From: Brachypterus glaber
Lineage: Eukaryota > Arthropoda > Insecta > Coleoptera > Kateretidae
Direction: 5' to 3'
Length of the DNA: 64,000 bases
NCBI GenBank assembly: GCA_958510825.1
Contig: OY294051.1
Span: 310,001-374,000, forward strand
Positions 31,601-43,600 of this stretch are shown piece after piece (within the stretch, counting starts at the first letter, position 1; every line of letters begins with the position of its first letter). Both the position numbers and the translations under genes were made by a program. The notes under the pieces were generated by a model, which had not been told where the DNA came from, did no database searches, and saw nothing but the letters and a program-made list of their open reading frames with translations.

Positions 31601-34600
31601 AACGCTTTTTTTTCTACGACCATACCTTTTTCATGAAGAAAATCGTAAAAAATTAGTAAACAAAATTTTAACATTTTAAAAAATTCGAAATGTCAATTTT
31701 ACTGTTCTCAAAAATACACACTACCTAGCACAGAAAGTCGATATATCATCTGAATGCTTGTACGGAATTAGTAGTGACGGTTTCAAGAGTGTAGAATATT
31801 CCGAACGTGCTTCAGAATATACTTTTTTTTCGACTACAACATTTCTTAATAACTTTATTGCTTTTCTATTAAGTTGCTCAAGTACACTAGTGCCATGCTA
31901 TAAGTGTTAGGTTATTTTTGATAGTTTAGATTTATTATAATTTAAACAATAATTAAGTCAGTAATTATCTCATTAAAATTCATTTAAAAATAATGCTTTT
32001 CTAAAGGAGTCGTAGAAAAAGTCGTTATATTGCCTCGTGCGTTATGTAAATATTGTTTATATAATGAACACCTGAAACATAAGGCATTGATGGTCGTAGG
32101 AAAAGAGTTATTTATACACGAAAATCCATGCAGCGGTATTTGCAATACCGTCCTTTTTGGTTTTTGATATTTAAACTGACCACAATTTTGTTATTTTATT
32201 TGTTATTTCCCTTAAACGAATTTAAGTACAAAAAATCTTTATTAATTAATATTGATAGAGCTCTTTTTATTTTTTATTTATAAAGCCCTTTTATTTTTCT
32301 TTGTTTTCTCATTAAGAGAAAATATTTTAATTAATTGTTTTTTTTACTACAGATTTTTTTCAATTATACCATGTAATATACATACCTACTTATTTCAAAA
32401 ATCAAATATACATCTTCTCAAGTTTTTTTTGGCTGTTAATAAAGATTTTTAGGAGTTTCTTTTTTTTTTGTTTTTAGTTCGTTTAGGGACTCTATGTTGT
32501 CTCATCAGTGGCGACTCCTGTGCCAAAAAAACAGAAGAGTCCAGTGATTTAATTTTATAAGTTAAATATATTTTTAGCTAGAAATTTTAAGATTATGTTT
32601 TTATGCCTCAATCCCGAAAAGAGAAAAAAAATCCTTTATACTTTTAGATAAAAAAGAAAAAACTATTATAAAAAATATTTTTAAGCAACAATAGAACAAT
32701 ACCAAGATAAAAACATGGACATCTTTAAGGATTCAAACGTCTGGAGAACAAGGCCTTTTCTGTTGAAAATTTGAAGAGAAATAGAAGAAACATTACACAA
32801 CTTGTTTGAACGCGTATGTACGAGATAAATCCTAGTTTCCATGGTAACTAGTACTGTTACTATAGAAAGGTATTAAGTTGGCCATGATCAAGATGACTGG
32901 AGGAACTAGTTCTCTGGTGTCAGTCTTTGAGACTAGTAAGCAGAGGCCGCCACGATATAAGCGCCTGTCAAATTGAACTGAAAATTGTAAAATGTTGTTG
33001 CAAAAAGTAGTGCATTTTGGTTTTCTTATAAAATGCTAGGGCTGTAAAATTTAAAAAAAGAACAAATTTTATTGTTTGAACAAAAATATATATAACTTAA
33101 TTTTCTAATATAAAATATAACAATAATATCATCTAATTGTAGCAAAACTTAAAAAAAAGAAAACCTATAAATGACATTACAGTAAATTTCATTTTTACAA
33201 CGAACCCACTAGCAGAAATTTAACGTTAAATAGACGTTTTTTTTAAGCGTATTTAATGTATCAATTTTCCGATTTCTAACGTTTATATTCTTAATTTTAG
33301 TTGCCTAACGTTTATGTAACGTTTGGTAAAACTTCTAACGTTAGATAAATGTTATTAAAACGTTACACGCTAACGTTAGGCATCTAACATTCAAACAACC
33401 GTTATCTAACGTTAGGTCAAGTCGTTCTAACGTTATTTTTCACCAGGGCCTCTTCAAAGTGACATCATTCATGTCTGCAGCCCCTAACATTACTAGGGGT
33501 CTATCAAAAATAAATTTTTAGATACAGTTTGTCCATTTTGAAAAAAAAATTACTGATGCCTAAAATAAACCTAGATGTTAAAAATAAAAATAAACCAAGA
33601 ATTTAAATAAATAATTATACATAATTTCAATTAGTTCCAAATCGGTCTAAACTGTCTTAATTAAAAGACACAAATCACAAAATTAAATTGAATTACACAT
33701 CCTGGTTGATTTAAGACATCCATGCTTCTACCATTCAATTTTTCTGTTTATTCATAGAAAAAATCGTAATATTGTCTACATTTTACATAAACTGAGTTAT
33801 TTTGAACAATGTTTAATAAACATTTCTAAGTTTACTTTAATGTCAGAAAATAAACGTTTATAAAACGTTTTCCCAACGTTGATATCGATATGTTAAAAAA
33901 ATACATAAATAAGGATTAATGTACAGTTGCAGTCATAAGTATGGAAGAATAATTTCATGGTCCACAACTTATCTACAATGTGTTAATTAATTATAAATCT
34001 AGGTTATTATAAGAAATTTTCAGATTTTAATTATTTTTAATTTAGTAGCGGTTGGCCTATTTTAAAAAGATTTAGGGCCACCACATCCATCGGAAGTTTG
34101 TCAAAAAGCAGCCGCTGGATGGAGTGTCCATACTTAATATGATATGTAGGCCACTTTGAAATATTACGTCATGCTATCATTTGAGTATTCATAAATGATT
34201 TTTTCTATTACCTAATTAAGTGCTAGCTTACATATTATCTACCGTTGTCAAGGCTTGTTTACCTTCGCAACCAATAAAATCGGTGAAATCTTTTATTATT
34301 GACCGTTGTTAAGTATTGTTTATTGACGACGGTCAATAATGAAAAATTTTTGAGACAACTACTAACTTTTTTCAACTTATTTGTCAAACTGACAGCTATG
34401 TCAAAATAATTTTTAAACTTTATTTTTAACTGATATTTGGAGTTACTAGCTTTAGGTAGTAGAAAAAATAGTATATGCACCACGTATGCGAACTATCTTA
34501 AGTGTTCTCGACTGATTTTTTGCCTTGACTCCGTCTCAGCAAAAAAAAATTTGGTCTAGAACACTAAAGACTTAGTTTGCATACTAGGTGCATATTATAC

Positions 34601-34910
34601 TATGTTTTTGGTAGGTAATGTTTATAATATCGTGACGTAATATTTAAAGTACCCCTCGTAAAAAACTGTCATACAGAAAATACTACTGTACTATTTTTTC
34701 AATCATAAAATTGGAGAAAATTTTTATCAATATTTTTTTTTAAGTTTTTTTTTCACTCTTACCTAAATACTATAAAATTGTCATATTTAAAATAATTTTT
34801 ATGCAGGGGTTACTTTCAAGTATTACGTAACGCACCTGGGAGGGGTAATCGAAAAATTTTGGGCGCATTCATTAAAAACTAAAAATTATCAACAAAAAAA
34901 TATATATATA
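28691..34910. other. Repeat desert, no gene found
   Basis: No exon with splice support and recognisable product. Contents: a small element opening ATCAGAGACAGGCTG (about 29655) resembling one at 44787; a short element flanked by ATACAGGGTATCC and GGGACACCCTGTAT (about 31128-31233); AACGTT-rich DNA (33221-33440); and a hairpin repeat at 34310-34605. Open frames here are AT-rich and lack family motifs. Confidence 0.5.
34310..34605. mobile_element. Dispersed hairpin repeat (GACGACGGTCAATAAT family, copy A)
   Basis: Shares GTTTATTGACGACGGTCAAT, GAGACAACTACTAACTTTTT and ATAGTATATGCACCACGTAT with copies at 63390-63662 and, interrupted by another element, at 43709-43800 plus 44318-44377 (reverse orientation). 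The right half is a hairpin: GCACCACGTATGCGAACT pairs with AGTTTGCATACTAGGTGC. Confidence 0.7.
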
Positions 34911-35449
34911 CAGTGGACTCGCGCTAGTGTGAACACAAAAAAACCGAACGTGTTCATCTTATCGAGATGTTCACACCATCGAAGGTATATTTATAAATGC
35001 AGAATAGTAACAGAAATGCCCTCTAAACTTAAAATTTACTCAAAAAAAAAAAATTTGTAGGTACTTACAAACATATTTATTAAGTTAAATTTTCCAGTTT
35101 ATTGATTAAAATAAGATGTAATTTTTGTCTGAATCTTTCTAGCTGCTCAGTGGATGGCTACCGCTCTGTCTTGAATGTTTCTTAAGCTTTCTATGTCATT
35201 AACGCCAACATTGTTTTGCTCTGCCCATTGTGAAACAACTTTTAGTGATGCCAGAGCCTCTGTAACAGGAACTTTTTTAGGTACCTCAACTTCTGTCTCA
35301 GATTCATCATCTTCCACGTCTAAGTGAATCAACGATTCGTCATTGAGGCTTTTCAATGTTGCTGCTGAATATATAATGTATTCATTTTGGCTGTTCATAC
35401 AATTGGAAGGTTCACATAAGCGTGTGTTCACACTAGCGCGATTCTACTG
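34911..35449 (-). mobile_element. Deleted Tigger/pogo-type DNA transposon
   Basis: The element is 539 bp, flanked by TA on both sides (Tc1/mariner-type target). The 26-bp terminal inverted repeats begin CAGTGGACTCGCGCTAGTGT and, at the other end, CAGTAGAATCGCGCTAGTGT, matching at 24 of 26 positions. The interior retains only the C-terminal end of a CENP-B/Tigger-like transposase. The high TIR identity implies fairly recent mobilisation by an enzyme encoded elsewhere. Confidence 0.88.
35147..35431 (-). pseudogene. Tigger/jerky-like transposase C-terminal remnant
   Basis: A 94-codon frame. The last two thirds (VPVTEALASLKVVSQWAEQN, then VGVNDIESLRNIQ) read like the acidic tail of Tigger-type transposases, where a short helix repeat follows the DDE domain. 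The first residues are translated from the inverted repeat itself. The DNA-binding CENP-B helices and the DDE catalytic core are missing, so it is not functional. Confidence 0.8.
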
Positions 35450-36416
35450 TATATATAAAATCTTTTACTAATGGTACATAAAAATATAAGAAAAGAGCGT
35501 TACATAAGGGGAGGGCAAAACTGCCTAGAAGTACGTTAAGTAAGGCGGAGCAAAACTGCCCAGAGTGTGTTACATAAGGGGGGCAAAACTGCCCAGAAAG
35601 TGCGTTAAATAGTACTTGAAGGGACCCACGGTAATAATTCTATTTAAAATTATTGTCTGTATTCTTTGCTAGAAATGCCTAAATTTTCTCAGATCAACAA
35701 AAATCTTATTCTGTTAAAAAGTACAAAACAATGCACAAAGTGGAATATAAAATCGCGAACTAATTAAAAAAAGTAGGTACTCGTGTTAGATACAAGCTTT
35801 TTTTCACAATTTTTTTTAATCAATATTGTAATAACCAATAGTATTACAATAATGATAACTTATATAACATCTGTACTAACAGGTCCCGTGTTAAAACTAT
35901 ACATTTTTTATATTAAATTCAATTTAATATTATTCAAAAGTTACATAAACAAATCATTTTTAAAGTTTTTTTTATATCCAACTTTGTTTAGAATTTCTAA
36001 ATTAGAAAATATTTTATTGTCAAAAACAGGGTTGCCAAAATTTAAATCATCTCAAGAAAAAAATTGCACTGCCGTGGCTTTGACCAGAAAATGATGATAA
36101 GACGAAAAAAGGCGTTTTTTTTTCGGTTAATTTCTAAAAAACTCGAGTTTTTGCCAGCTATGTTCAAAAAATATATTAAAAACAGATTAAAACAGCTTTT
36201 ACTTTAGGTCAATTGCTGAAAAACCCGTGTTTTTTTCAGCCATGGTAAAAAAAACTATGAAAAACTGGCTAAAACCAAAATAACTGTTATCAATTACATA
36301 AAAACTCGGGTGTTTGGCTAAAAAAGATATGGAAAACGTACTGGAACCATCCCACAGGGATGTTACATAAAATTTAATACAAAATTTATTTTTTAAATAA
36401 ATTTTTCCCTAATTTT

Positions 36417-38212
36417 TTATCTTTTCGTTATATAAGGTAATATTGGCACTAAACTACAAGCTATCACATACAAAACGCCAAAAAACAGATTAAGTTTTGC
36501 AGTCTTTTTTGGAACACCATGTATATTTTTTGAACGAAACTGTTTTTCAATTTTAAAAGCCCCAGGTAAGGTTACTAGGGGCAACATGAACCATTTTGAA
36601 TATTTTAACGAAGCTACAAAAAACATGATATATGGGGTGAAGAGTAAAAAAGCGTATAAAACATGGGATGCAGTATGTCCTATTATAATAGCCAGGGTTA
36701 CTATTCCCACTTTTTGGTCTGATTCTGAATCTCTAGTGTTGTTACTATGTAATATAGCTTCGGTATTTAAAGCCAAGGGTATAGCATAGTACATTGTAGC
36801 CCATTCTACTCTACCAGTTTGTGACATGAAAGCAAAAAGCACAGAAATGGGGCCAAATATTACCAAAATCAGTACATCTCCTAATGCTATGTATTTAAAA
36901 CCTATCCCTCCAGTGTACAAAAAACTTGATGATAATCCTCCAAAATAAACCAGGGCAAGGTGCTCCATTTTAGCAGGGGATATTCCTGCAAGGGTTATGA
37001 AGCCCATGCATCCAAAGAGGTATAATATGGCACCCAAGGATACTACTTCATCTTTTGATAGAATGTGGTCAACTAGGATTCTGTCATCTGATTTTCTGTT
37101 GTCAATACCTAAAAAAAAAAATTTACCTATAATTTAGTGTTATGCTACTTCTCTCTCCCTTGTAACGCTAAGCACTATCCCCTCCCCCCAAGTGTGTTAC
37201 ATATTTTATGTATGGCCTCATAAAATATGTAACGCACTTGGGGGGAGGGGATAGTGCTTAGCGTTACAAGGAAGAGAGAACACAAATTATTATTTTTAAA
37301 ATGAAGATGGTTTGTTTTTCACCCAATTTTTTTAGGGGCTACTAGAATTATGCATTTATGGGGGGTAAGTCTCAGCATAACGTGTGGGGGAGGGGGTTTG
37401 AAAAATGCAAGACTTTGTGTTAGCTGTTTCAAGTATAACCTCTTATCAGAAAAAATACAAAAAAAAATTAAAAAAAACAAATTAAATATATTATTGGCTA
37501 ATTAAATGCAACAAAAGTTTTTGTCTTTAGCTCAAAGTGTTCTCAAGTCATACATATTTTAGGAAGAGCAAAATAAGTAAGTAAGTCTCTAGGTTTAAAA
37601 GTTATTTTGTAATAAGAAATTTTTAATAACTGTTAAAATGTAACAGTTATTTTCTCCAAAATTCAAATAGGAGTAATTTTTACTAATGTGATAAATTATC
37701 AATACAAACTAAATCTCATGCCTCTAGATCCAAACATTCAAAAGTTACTACAAAAATCTGATATAGGTCTAGGACTTTTTTTTAGCTTTTAATGACCTCA
37801 TTTCTTTTAACGAAAACCTTTTCTTAATATAAAATTATAGTAGTTCATATGAACCATTTTCTGAACATTATTCTTCTATCGTGGGCAATTTAAGTCTAAA
37901 TATTTTTAATAGTTTATAAATACCTTTCACATAATCAAAATATGTGTTAACAACATTGCCAGCTCCGTGCACTGATACAACCGTAAATAAAGTCAAAATT
38001 AACGTAAGATAGTTAAATTCTTCATTCCCAGGGTATTTGTATGCTATCGTAGAACCTAGTAAAGTAGGCATTAAGCTAGCACTAAGCGACCAGGGCCTTA
38101 AGGCGAGCACATAACTCGATAACTTCATCAACCTGGACCTTTCTTCCCTGATTTTTTCTTTCTGCTCCCCATTTGAGACTATGGTTTGAACCTCAGCTGG
38201 TTTTTCTTGCAT
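36417..38212 (-). CDS. UBIAD1: UbiA prenyltransferase domain protein 1 (UBIAD1/heix-type)
   Basis: Two exons, 38212-37924 and 37108-36417, joined at G|GT to 326 codons (human UBIAD1 has 338). After a charged 30-residue N-terminus come LRPWSLSASLMPTLLGS and about eight membrane helices. First Asp-rich motif: NVVNTYFDYVKGIDNRKSDD, with the second Asp block completed across the splice. Second motif: SNNTRDSESDQKVGIVTLA. These bind Mg2+ and the isoprenyl diphosphate. The human enzyme attaches geranylgeranyl to menadione to make vitamin K2 (MK-4) in ER/Golgi membranes and also controls HMG-CoA reductase; the Drosophila homologue is heixuedian. The start ATG has the favourable context ACAAATGC. The 815-bp intron holds a near-perfect palindrome (37149-37280). 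Confidence 0.95.
37149..37280. mobile_element. Near-perfect palindrome in the UBIAD1 intron
   Basis: The left arm runs CTCTCCCTTGTAACGCTAAG, CACTATCCCCTCCCCCCAAG and a TGTTACATATTTTATG stretch. The right arm is almost exactly complementary. The loop is about six bases. The CTTGTAACGC-type motif links it to the GTAACGC fold-back group. Confidence 0.75.
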
Positions 38213-40323
38213 TTGTAACTTTAAACTATGTTTTTTATGTTAAATAATTAGTTTAACTAATAAATTTTATCCCAATAATGTATAAAATACTTAAATTACT
38301 AGTTTGATTTAGTTTTATTCCATTTATTTTTATTTATTTGGATAACATAACCAACAAAATTTCAATCTGACGTTTACTCCTCTTCTTCTGCTGTGTAAAA
38401 CGCGTGGAGTGATTAGCCAGCCGTGAGGTATTGATTTTCATCAAATTTATTTATTTACTTAATAATCATTAAATAAATACAGTTAATATTATTGTTTTTT
38501 ACCATTTATTACTGTTTTTATTATTTTCTTTAATAAATATCTCTTTTTAATTAAATTTCATTGTTTTAAAAATGATGCTAAAGGTATGTTTACACTTCAT
38601 ACGCAGCCTTGAACTTAGGTAACGGGGTTATCGCGCTATAGTACATCCGGCAACGCTGTTTGCAAGAAACGTCAAGTCTTGAGATGGATTTTTCGAAGGC
38701 TACTGTAGCATTGCAGTGGTTTTTTCACAACTTAGTGGAATGAAGTGAAAGTAAAAAGATCTGTGTAACATATTGTTCACTCGTTTTTTTCTACACAAAA
38801 TTTGTGCCATCTTCCTATTTAAAATGGCCTATATAAGAATACTCTTACAATAAGGTCAGTCAATTTATATTTTAAAAATTATTAATACATATTTATTTTT
38901 TTATGCCTATTTACTGCGCATTGTTTATAAAAGTAATATTATTTTGGTCCTTCAAAAGGACTCCTTCCTGCTGCATTTTTGGGTCAATCAGCTGATATGT
39001 AGTTTATACTTAGCCCTTATAAGGGGTCCGCCAGGTGCGGGTCTAGAGTCAAGGAATGGGAGGGGTAATCGGAAAAATTCGGTCGAATTCACCAAAAATT
39101 GAACATTATTAAAAGAGTTTTAAAATTATTTCTAAAAATCTTTTATTCAATGTTACCAAAAAAGGCACTGTAGGCGATTTTTTTTTCAAAAATCCTACAA
39201 AATGATCATAATAACTCTTTCTTCCCTTAAAATTATGATCACAGGAGGTAATTACCCACATTACCCCCTCTAAATCCGTAATATGGTTACGCTAATACAG
39301 GTAATACAGGAAAAATGCAAAAAAAAATGTTTTTTAATTTTTTTTTTAACTAAATATTGCGTAACGTAATATAAGAACGGCACCTTGACTAACATTGCGA
39401 TTAAACTCCATTTAATTAACTCATTTTATGATTCCCATTTGGGAAAAATTAAAAAAAAACTACTTAATTAAATAATTGATGGTTAGGGGAGTGTGGGGCA
39501 AGATGGGATAGCGAGAAAATTGCTGTACGGCAATTACGTCTTAAGATGTAACGTAATTAAAATACTGCTGCAAACAAAATAATACTTTCCCCTATTATAA
39601 TACTATAATAGTACTTTGAGAACTTTTCCAATTTTTTCCTCAAAAAAATAAAATGCCAAATAGATAATAAAAATGTTTTAAAGTTTTAACGCGTGGGCGC
39701 AAATTAAACTTACTTTATTTATAGTAAAGCGCACTGTGTTTTGTTTTTTTACAGACTCCATGGATAGTTAAAAAAAGTATAATTATCAGTAAAGCGTTTC
39801 ATCATGCCTCACACAAATTAACACAAATTAACACATATATTTACAATACTTACAACACAATATATATTTTTTAAAATAATTGTTATCATTAAAAAAATAC
39901 ATAAACATTTATTTTATAAACCACACTTATATGCTTCTGTGAATAAATAGCACGAATGACGCTATATCGTTCGTTTCGATTATTTTAGGGAGGCCATATC
40001 TTCGAAAAAAAATATTTTTTGGCTTTTTGCCTGAAACTAGTTCAATAGAATTTAAAAATAATTTATAAGCAAGGTATTTAAATCATGTCTTGATATTTTA
40101 AAAAATACATTTATGTTAATAAAAATTAACACTTACATAAAATAAAATACAAGGGGAGCTCTACAAGTTTACAAAAAAAATCTTTAAGGACAAAAGTTAA
40201 ATAAAAAAATACAATACTATAAAAAATAATAATTTATTTGCAGTTTTGGCGAAAGCGCTCACATAGTATTTACATAGAGCACTAGGTAGGTAAGTTTGTT
40301 AGGGTGGGTGGGTAGTTTAAGTG
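38213..40323. other. Spacer upstream of UBIAD1 up to the assembly gap
   Basis: Probably includes the UBIAD1 promoter (about 38220-38450), though no clear core element is visible. The rest is AT-rich with repeat pieces, such as the GTAACGTAATATAAGAAC family end near 39360. No exon is recognised. Confidence 0.4.
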
Positions 40324-40523
40324 NNNNNNNNNNNNNNNNNNNNNNNNNNNNNNNNNNNNNNNNNNNNNNNNNNNNNNNNNNNNNNNNNNNNNNNNNNNNN
40401 NNNNNNNNNNNNNNNNNNNNNNNNNNNNNNNNNNNNNNNNNNNNNNNNNNNNNNNNNNNNNNNNNNNNNNNNNNNNNNNNNNNNNNNNNNNNNNNNNNNN
40501 NNNNNNNNNNNNNNNNNNNNNNN
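40324..40523. other. Assembly gap (200 N)
   Basis: Exactly 200 N, the fixed length typical of scaffold joins of unknown size. It cuts the 5' part of whatever the adjacent reading frame (40525-40584) belongs to. Confidence 0.95.
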
Positions 40524-40524
40524 G

Positions 40525-40584
40525 GAGCCGTTTAAAAAGAGTCTTTTGGAAGACGCCCTTTCTGAACTGGTCAAGATGTACTAA
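40525..40584 (+). CDS. C-terminal fragment of an unidentified reading frame (5' in gap)
   Basis: The frame reads EPFKKSLLEDALSELVKMY then TAA, an amphipathic helix with coding-like composition. I do not recognise the family. It may be the last exon of a gene lost in the gap. Alternatively, the roughly 55-70 bases after it may be an intron: the following exon (40639 on) would continue FRELIYAKMLEW and stop at 40677-40679, just ahead of the glycosyltransferase ATG. No good GT donor supports that exact join. Confidence 0.35.
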   Translation, partial: EPFKKSLLEDALSELVKMY

Positions 40585-40656
40585 AAATTAAAAAAAAATT
40601 ATATTCTTAATATGTTTTATAAATCATTTTTTTTTCAGATTTCCGCGAACTCATCT

Positions 40657-40690
40657 ATGCCAAAATGCTAGAATGGTGACGGGGAGGTGA
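40657..40690 (+). promoter_or_regulatory. Three short uORFs directly upstream of the glycosyltransferase start
   Basis: Within 34 bases there are three ATGs in three frames, each with its own stop: 40657-40671 (MPKC), 40665-40679 (MLEW) and 40673-40690 (MVTGR). The last stop, TGA, shares its A with the main ATG (TGATG at 40688-40692). If transcribed as 5'UTR, they should strongly reduce or condition initiation at 40690. Confidence 0.5.
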
Positions 40691-43600
40691 TGTCCACGTG
40701 GTGGTCGTCGGCCACACCGTACAAGGGGTTCTTCATCTTCATGTTCGCCATCATAGCGCTTGAATACCTCTACGGGTCCATGGAAAGTAAACCCTCCGTC
40801 AATTTCAATGCAACCAAGTAAGAACTCTAAAATAAAAGAAAAATGGATAATTCAAAAAAAATAACACATTTTCAAAAAACAAACGGGACAATATATAAAT
40901 AAACAAAATTAGACGCCGATAAAAGGTTTATTATTTTTTAAAATATTTATAAATTCTTTTTGTCTAAAACGTTTTTTTTTTGTTTTAGATACGACGAATC
41001 TGCTAAAAATCTCAACCACCATTCAACCTTAACAAAATCAGACTTCAATCTTACCAAATCTCACCAGAATCTTACCAAATCTCACCAGAATTCCACGCAA
41101 TCTCACCAGAATCTCAATAAATCCGACTACAGCCTCACCAAATCCGACCAAAATCCTACCAAATTCGACTATACGCTCTCTAGATTTCACTATGTAGTGA
41201 CAGAACCGACTTTTAACGTTCACGGCATTAATAGTACGCATTCAGCTACCACTTATGACGTCACTGATAATGAGATAATCAACACTACGAACACCACTCG
41301 AGCCGTGACTGCATCCATATTGCCGCTTTGTCCAGATGTGTCTTATAACTTACGTGAGTATAATTTTCCTACACCTCCCTAAGAACAATTCCGCACAATG
41401 GAGCTCTCTACAACTAGAATTATGAAAGAAAAGACGTCTACCCTATCTCTATCTCATTTGTGCTACACTTTCCAGCCAACCAAATAAAAACTGTATTTGT
41501 TTTTCATACAACAAATACAGTATTTATTTGTTTGGCCGGAAAGTGTAGCATTGAGCGGCACGAACGAACATAGCTAATGTGAATCTGTAGAATAAGATAA
41601 TTCTACTAAAACTTAGATGGCGCCAGTAATTTCTTTAATAAAAATAATATAGTTACACTTTTCGCCAGGCCAAGTAAATATTGTATTTGTTCAACAAAGA
41701 ACAAATACAGAATTTGTTTGGTTGGGTGGAAGTGGGAGTGTATGTATGTCTTCTATCCTTTTTGGGTAGAACTTTTGTCCCTGTCTAATCTAACGGGAGA
41801 AATCTCCATTGAATTTTGACAGTTCTGTGCGCAAATGAATACTTTTCTGTACAGAAACGTCACATATTTTTTAATTAAAAAAAATCTACAAAGTAGATTC
41901 TTCTTTTTTTCAGTTGGTAGAATCCCAGTAATAAAATCTCCAGCTCCAAACGTGCTCGATCTACAATCAAGATTCCCCTGGCTCCAGCCAGGGGGCCACT
42001 GGGCCCCTCCAGAATGCAGGGTCCTGAAAAAAGTGGCCATAATCATACCGTATAGGGCCCGTGGGGAGCATCTTCTGCTGTTTTTGCAGCATATGCATCC
42101 GATGCTGAGGAGGCAGCAAATAGACTACACCATCTTCGTGGTGGAGCAGGATGGGAACGGGACATTTAACAGGTAATCTATTTTTTTTTCATAGTTGGTA
42201 CAATTGGCCTATTGAAAAATGATCGCATTTTACCTTCTATTTTTTCGATTTTTTAAAATGTTAAGCTTCCCATAAATTCTTGTTTTTAAGGGGATTTTTT
42301 TTAATAAGCTTCGTGTTCTTACCAAGATTGATTTTTTCTGAAAATTTGATATAGATCACATTTTTTTTTAACCCAATATTTCACATATCAAAATTCATAC
42401 ACTTCATACCCTGTTTCTCGCGTTAATTAAGGCTGTAGAGATTTTATATTTTGGCTACCCCCTTAACACCCCTCCAGTTGGGGGTGGGGGTAACCAAAAT
42501 ATGAAATCTATACATCCTTTAATAACGCGAGAAACGGGGTATGAAGTGTATGAATTTTGGTTAAATTATTAGAATTTTTTAGAAATCAAAAGCAAGTTTT
42601 TGAACAAAAAACCAACACACTAACAAAAATTTGACTACAGCTAGACTATTATTAAAGAATTCAGGGGTCTTAATGCCCAGGTGCAATATAGGGTTAATAC
42701 TAGTAGAAAGTAGATAAATACACTCGTAAAAAGTAGTTTTAAAGCCAAAATATAAATAATTTGTTTTGTACCTTCATCAGGGCCATGCTGATGAACATTG
42801 GGTACGTGGAGGCCCTGAAGAGGAGAGATTATGACTGTTTTATTTTTCACGATGTGGATCTTTTACCGGAGGACGACCGGAATTTGTACGCCTGTCCGGA
42901 ACAGCCCAGGCATATGAGCGTCGCCATCAATATTTTTAAATATCGGTAAGTTTTATTGAAAATTATAAAAAAATAAAAAAATACAGGGTGTCCCAGAATG
43001 ATTCAAAATCTCTTAGAGGTGTTCAGATGTCATTAAAAAAATGCCAGCCGTTATATAAAATTTTTAACTACGGTCCCCCTCCTCTGATATCTCGCTAGGT
43101 CCCCCGGGGGCCCCAAAAAGTCCAAACCAAAAGTAAAAAATATCCCTAAAAACAGAAGTTTGGAATCATGTCAGAAGTCCACCCCTGTATTTTCTAATAT
43201 ATTTTCAAAAGTCTGTTATTTTTCTGATAAAACCCTGAATAAATCGTTAAAAAATATTTAATAGAAAATTGTTTTTTTGAGGGGACCCTAGCCAAACATT
43301 TTGTATAAACTCTTAGTTTAACTTTCATGAGATACAAAAGAATTTGAGGTAATTTATATCAGGGTTTTTTATCAACAGTTGAGAGAGAAAAATCCATATT
43401 TTATTCACACTGATAGTATTTTCAAAATTGTAAGTTGTTTTTTTTTTCAATCTCTTTCAGCTTACCATACCCTGCGATATTTGGCGGGGTTTCAGCCATA
43501 ACCAGAGGGCACTTCAAGCTATTGAACGGCTTCTCCAACAGTTTTTGGGGCTGGGGCGGAGAGGACGACGATATGGCGAACCGGATACAATACCACCACC

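Noticed and set aside
36586..36789. Plus-strand frame inside UBIAD1 exon 2
   Set aside because: It is the antisense shadow of the membrane-protein coding exon.
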